A stretch of DNA of 6,182 nt from Bauldia sp. (GTDB lineage Bacteria > Pseudomonadota > Alphaproteobacteria > Rhizobiales > Kaistiaceae). The position numbers and the translations under genes are program-made. Under the pieces are notes generated by a model. That model searched no databases and was not told the DNA's origin. It was given only the letters and a program-made list of their open reading frames with translations. Of this stretch, positions 5,213 through 6,182 are shown piece by piece. The DNA is taken from the NCBI GenBank assembly GCA_020442095.1, contig JAGRKY010000422.1, positions 1-6,182 of the forward strand, in the 5' to 3' direction. Position 1 is the first letter of the stretch. Every line of letters begins with the position of its first letter.

Positions 5213-6033
5213 AGGTCCTGGTCGTTCTGGCGGCGATGGTGATCGTTGGCGTTGCGGCGCCGTCTCGGGCCGACACCGCGCTGCCCGGCCTTGATGCTCT
5301 GATCGCGCGGGGCGAGCTGAAGGTCGCGATGATTGCCCACGACGACCCGCCGATGATCGTCACCGACGAGGACGGCAAGACCGCCGGCTTCGACGCAAGG
5401 ATTGCCGCTGCGATCGCCTCCGCGCTCGGCGTGAAGCTCGTTATCGTACGGACGGAGTCCACCTACGACGGGGTTGTCGACCAGGTCGCGCGCGGCGACG
5501 CGGATATCGCGGTCTCATACCTTTCGACCACCGTCGAGCGCGCCCGCAAGGTGCTGTTCACGCGTCCCTATCTGACCGAGAAGCTGACGGTGCTCATCAA
5601 TCGGGTCGAAGCGGCAAAAGAAAACCGACGATGCCCGACTCAGGACGAGTTCATTGCCGACTTGGCGCGCGTAAAGGTCGGCGTCGAGGACCATACCGCC
5701 TTCGTCGGCGAGCTCCTGGCACTCAATCCCGATGCCGACCTCGTGACGTTTCCGACCTCCGCCAAGGTTGTGGAGGCGCTCCGCGCCGGCGATGTCAGCA
5801 TCTCGTTCGACGGTGAGATCGGGACCCTCCAGCACCTTGCCGAGGATCGCTCCCTCCACATCTTCGCGCTCTATTGCGAGCTGCCGGGCTGGCACGAAGA
5901 CATCGCTGTCGCGGTGAACGGCGACCAGCCGGCACTGGTGCCCTTCATCGACCTCCTCCTCGACCGGATCCACCTCTCGATCGAGAATGGCGAAGTGACG
6001 TTCATCGACGCGCCCTGGAACAGCGCACGATAA
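5209..6033 (+). CDS. Periplasmic solute-binding protein, family 3 (amino-acid type)
   Basis: A 274-residue bilobed binding protein of the polar amino acid group (Pfam SBP_bac_3). Residues 1-21 are a signal peptide (MKVLVVLAAM ... PSRA, cleaved before DTALPG). The mature protein starts with the usual LDALIARGELKVAM strand. The family hallmarks GFDARIAAAIASALGV (60-75) and STTVERARKVLFTRPYL (106-122) follow. Arg111 corresponds to the arginine that grips the ligand carboxylate in proteins such as HisJ. Asp201 (VSISFDGEIG) fits the acidic residue that binds the alpha-amino group. An amino-acid-like ligand is therefore plausible. Two cysteines in the mature part (142, 223) could form a disulfide. 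Such proteins normally serve ABC importers, yet no ABC permease or ATPase gene is in the window, and the gene instead overlaps the DAACS-type carrier by four bases (ATGA). A signalling role is an alternative. It ends 37 bases from the convergent eno stop. Confidence 0.88.
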   Translation: MKVLVVLAAMVIVGVAAPSRADTALPGLDALIARGELKVAMIAHDDPPMIVTDEDGKTAGFDARIAAAIASALGVKLVIVRTESTYDGVVDQVARGDADIAVSYLSTTVERARKVLFTRPYLTEKLTVLINRVEAAKENRRCPTQDEFIADLARVKVGVEDHTAFVGELLALNPDADLVTFPTSAKVVEALRAGDVSISFDGEIGTLQHLAEDRSLHIFALYCELPGWHEDIAVAVNGDQPALVPFIDLLLDRIHLSIENGEVTFIDAPWNSAR

Positions 6034-6070
6034 TCCGCCGGGAAGCCCGCCGCTGGCGCGGAACGTTTGC

Positions 6071-6182
<112 letters not shown>

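Noticed and set aside
6034..6070. Possible bidirectional terminator between the solute-binding protein and eno
   Set aside because: Short GC pairings such as CGGG/CCCG are possible, but no stable single stem and no T-run on either strand were found.
676..6070. Mobile-element boundaries (terminal inverted repeats, target duplications, attachment sites) around the accessory block
   Set aside because: I compared 676-780 with 6000-6075 by eye and saw no convincing direct or inverted repeat, and no tRNA or recombinase gene is in the window.

Overview
This GC-rich window has the look of an alphaproteobacterial chromosome, most likely Hyphomicrobiales (Rhizobiales). The two ends are recognisable minus-strand housekeeping genes. 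Bases 6071-6182 are the last codons of enolase (eno). Bases 331-675 encode an FtsB/DivIC-type septum formation initiator, and bases 1-203 are the start of the pyruvate dehydrogenase E1 alpha gene (pdhA). From general knowledge, eno - ftsB - pdhA are normally near neighbours in this order in rhizobial genomes. Here eno and ftsB are split by about 5.4 kb of plus-strand genes, so the middle of the window reads as an accessory block set into a conserved backbone.

The block holds five plus-strand genes. (1) 914-2002 is a secreted Ntn-hydrolase of the choloylglycine hydrolase / penicillin V acylase family, with a signal peptide that ends exactly before the catalytic cysteine. (2) 2120-3133 is a tandem paralogue, about 91% identical to mature protein 1 by hand count. 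It has no signal peptide and begins Met-Cys, so it is predicted to be cytoplasmic. (3) 3203-3694 is a small secreted protein of unknown function. (4) 3920-5212 is a membrane carrier with the DAACS (glutamate/C4-dicarboxylate:cation symporter, Pfam SDF) fold, in which the usual substrate- and sodium-binding residues are replaced. (5) 5209-6033 is a periplasmic amino-acid-type solute-binding protein (family 3) whose start codon overlaps the stop codon of gene 4.

A working model, which is inference only: the acylase pair cleaves N-acyl amides on both sides of the inner membrane. Candidate substrates are acyl-homoserine lactones, acyl amino acids or penicillin-like amides. The binding protein and divergent carrier would then capture and import a released amino-acid-like group. 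The most unusual elements are the translationally coupled DAACS carrier plus binding protein, and the recent acylase duplication split between two compartments.

The 238-base gap at 676-913 must hold the divergent start signals for ftsB and for the block, but no strong sigma70 promoter stands out. The eno-side junction (6034-6070) is only 37 bases between convergent stop codons. No transposase, integrase, tRNA, CRISPR array or clear boundary repeat was seen.
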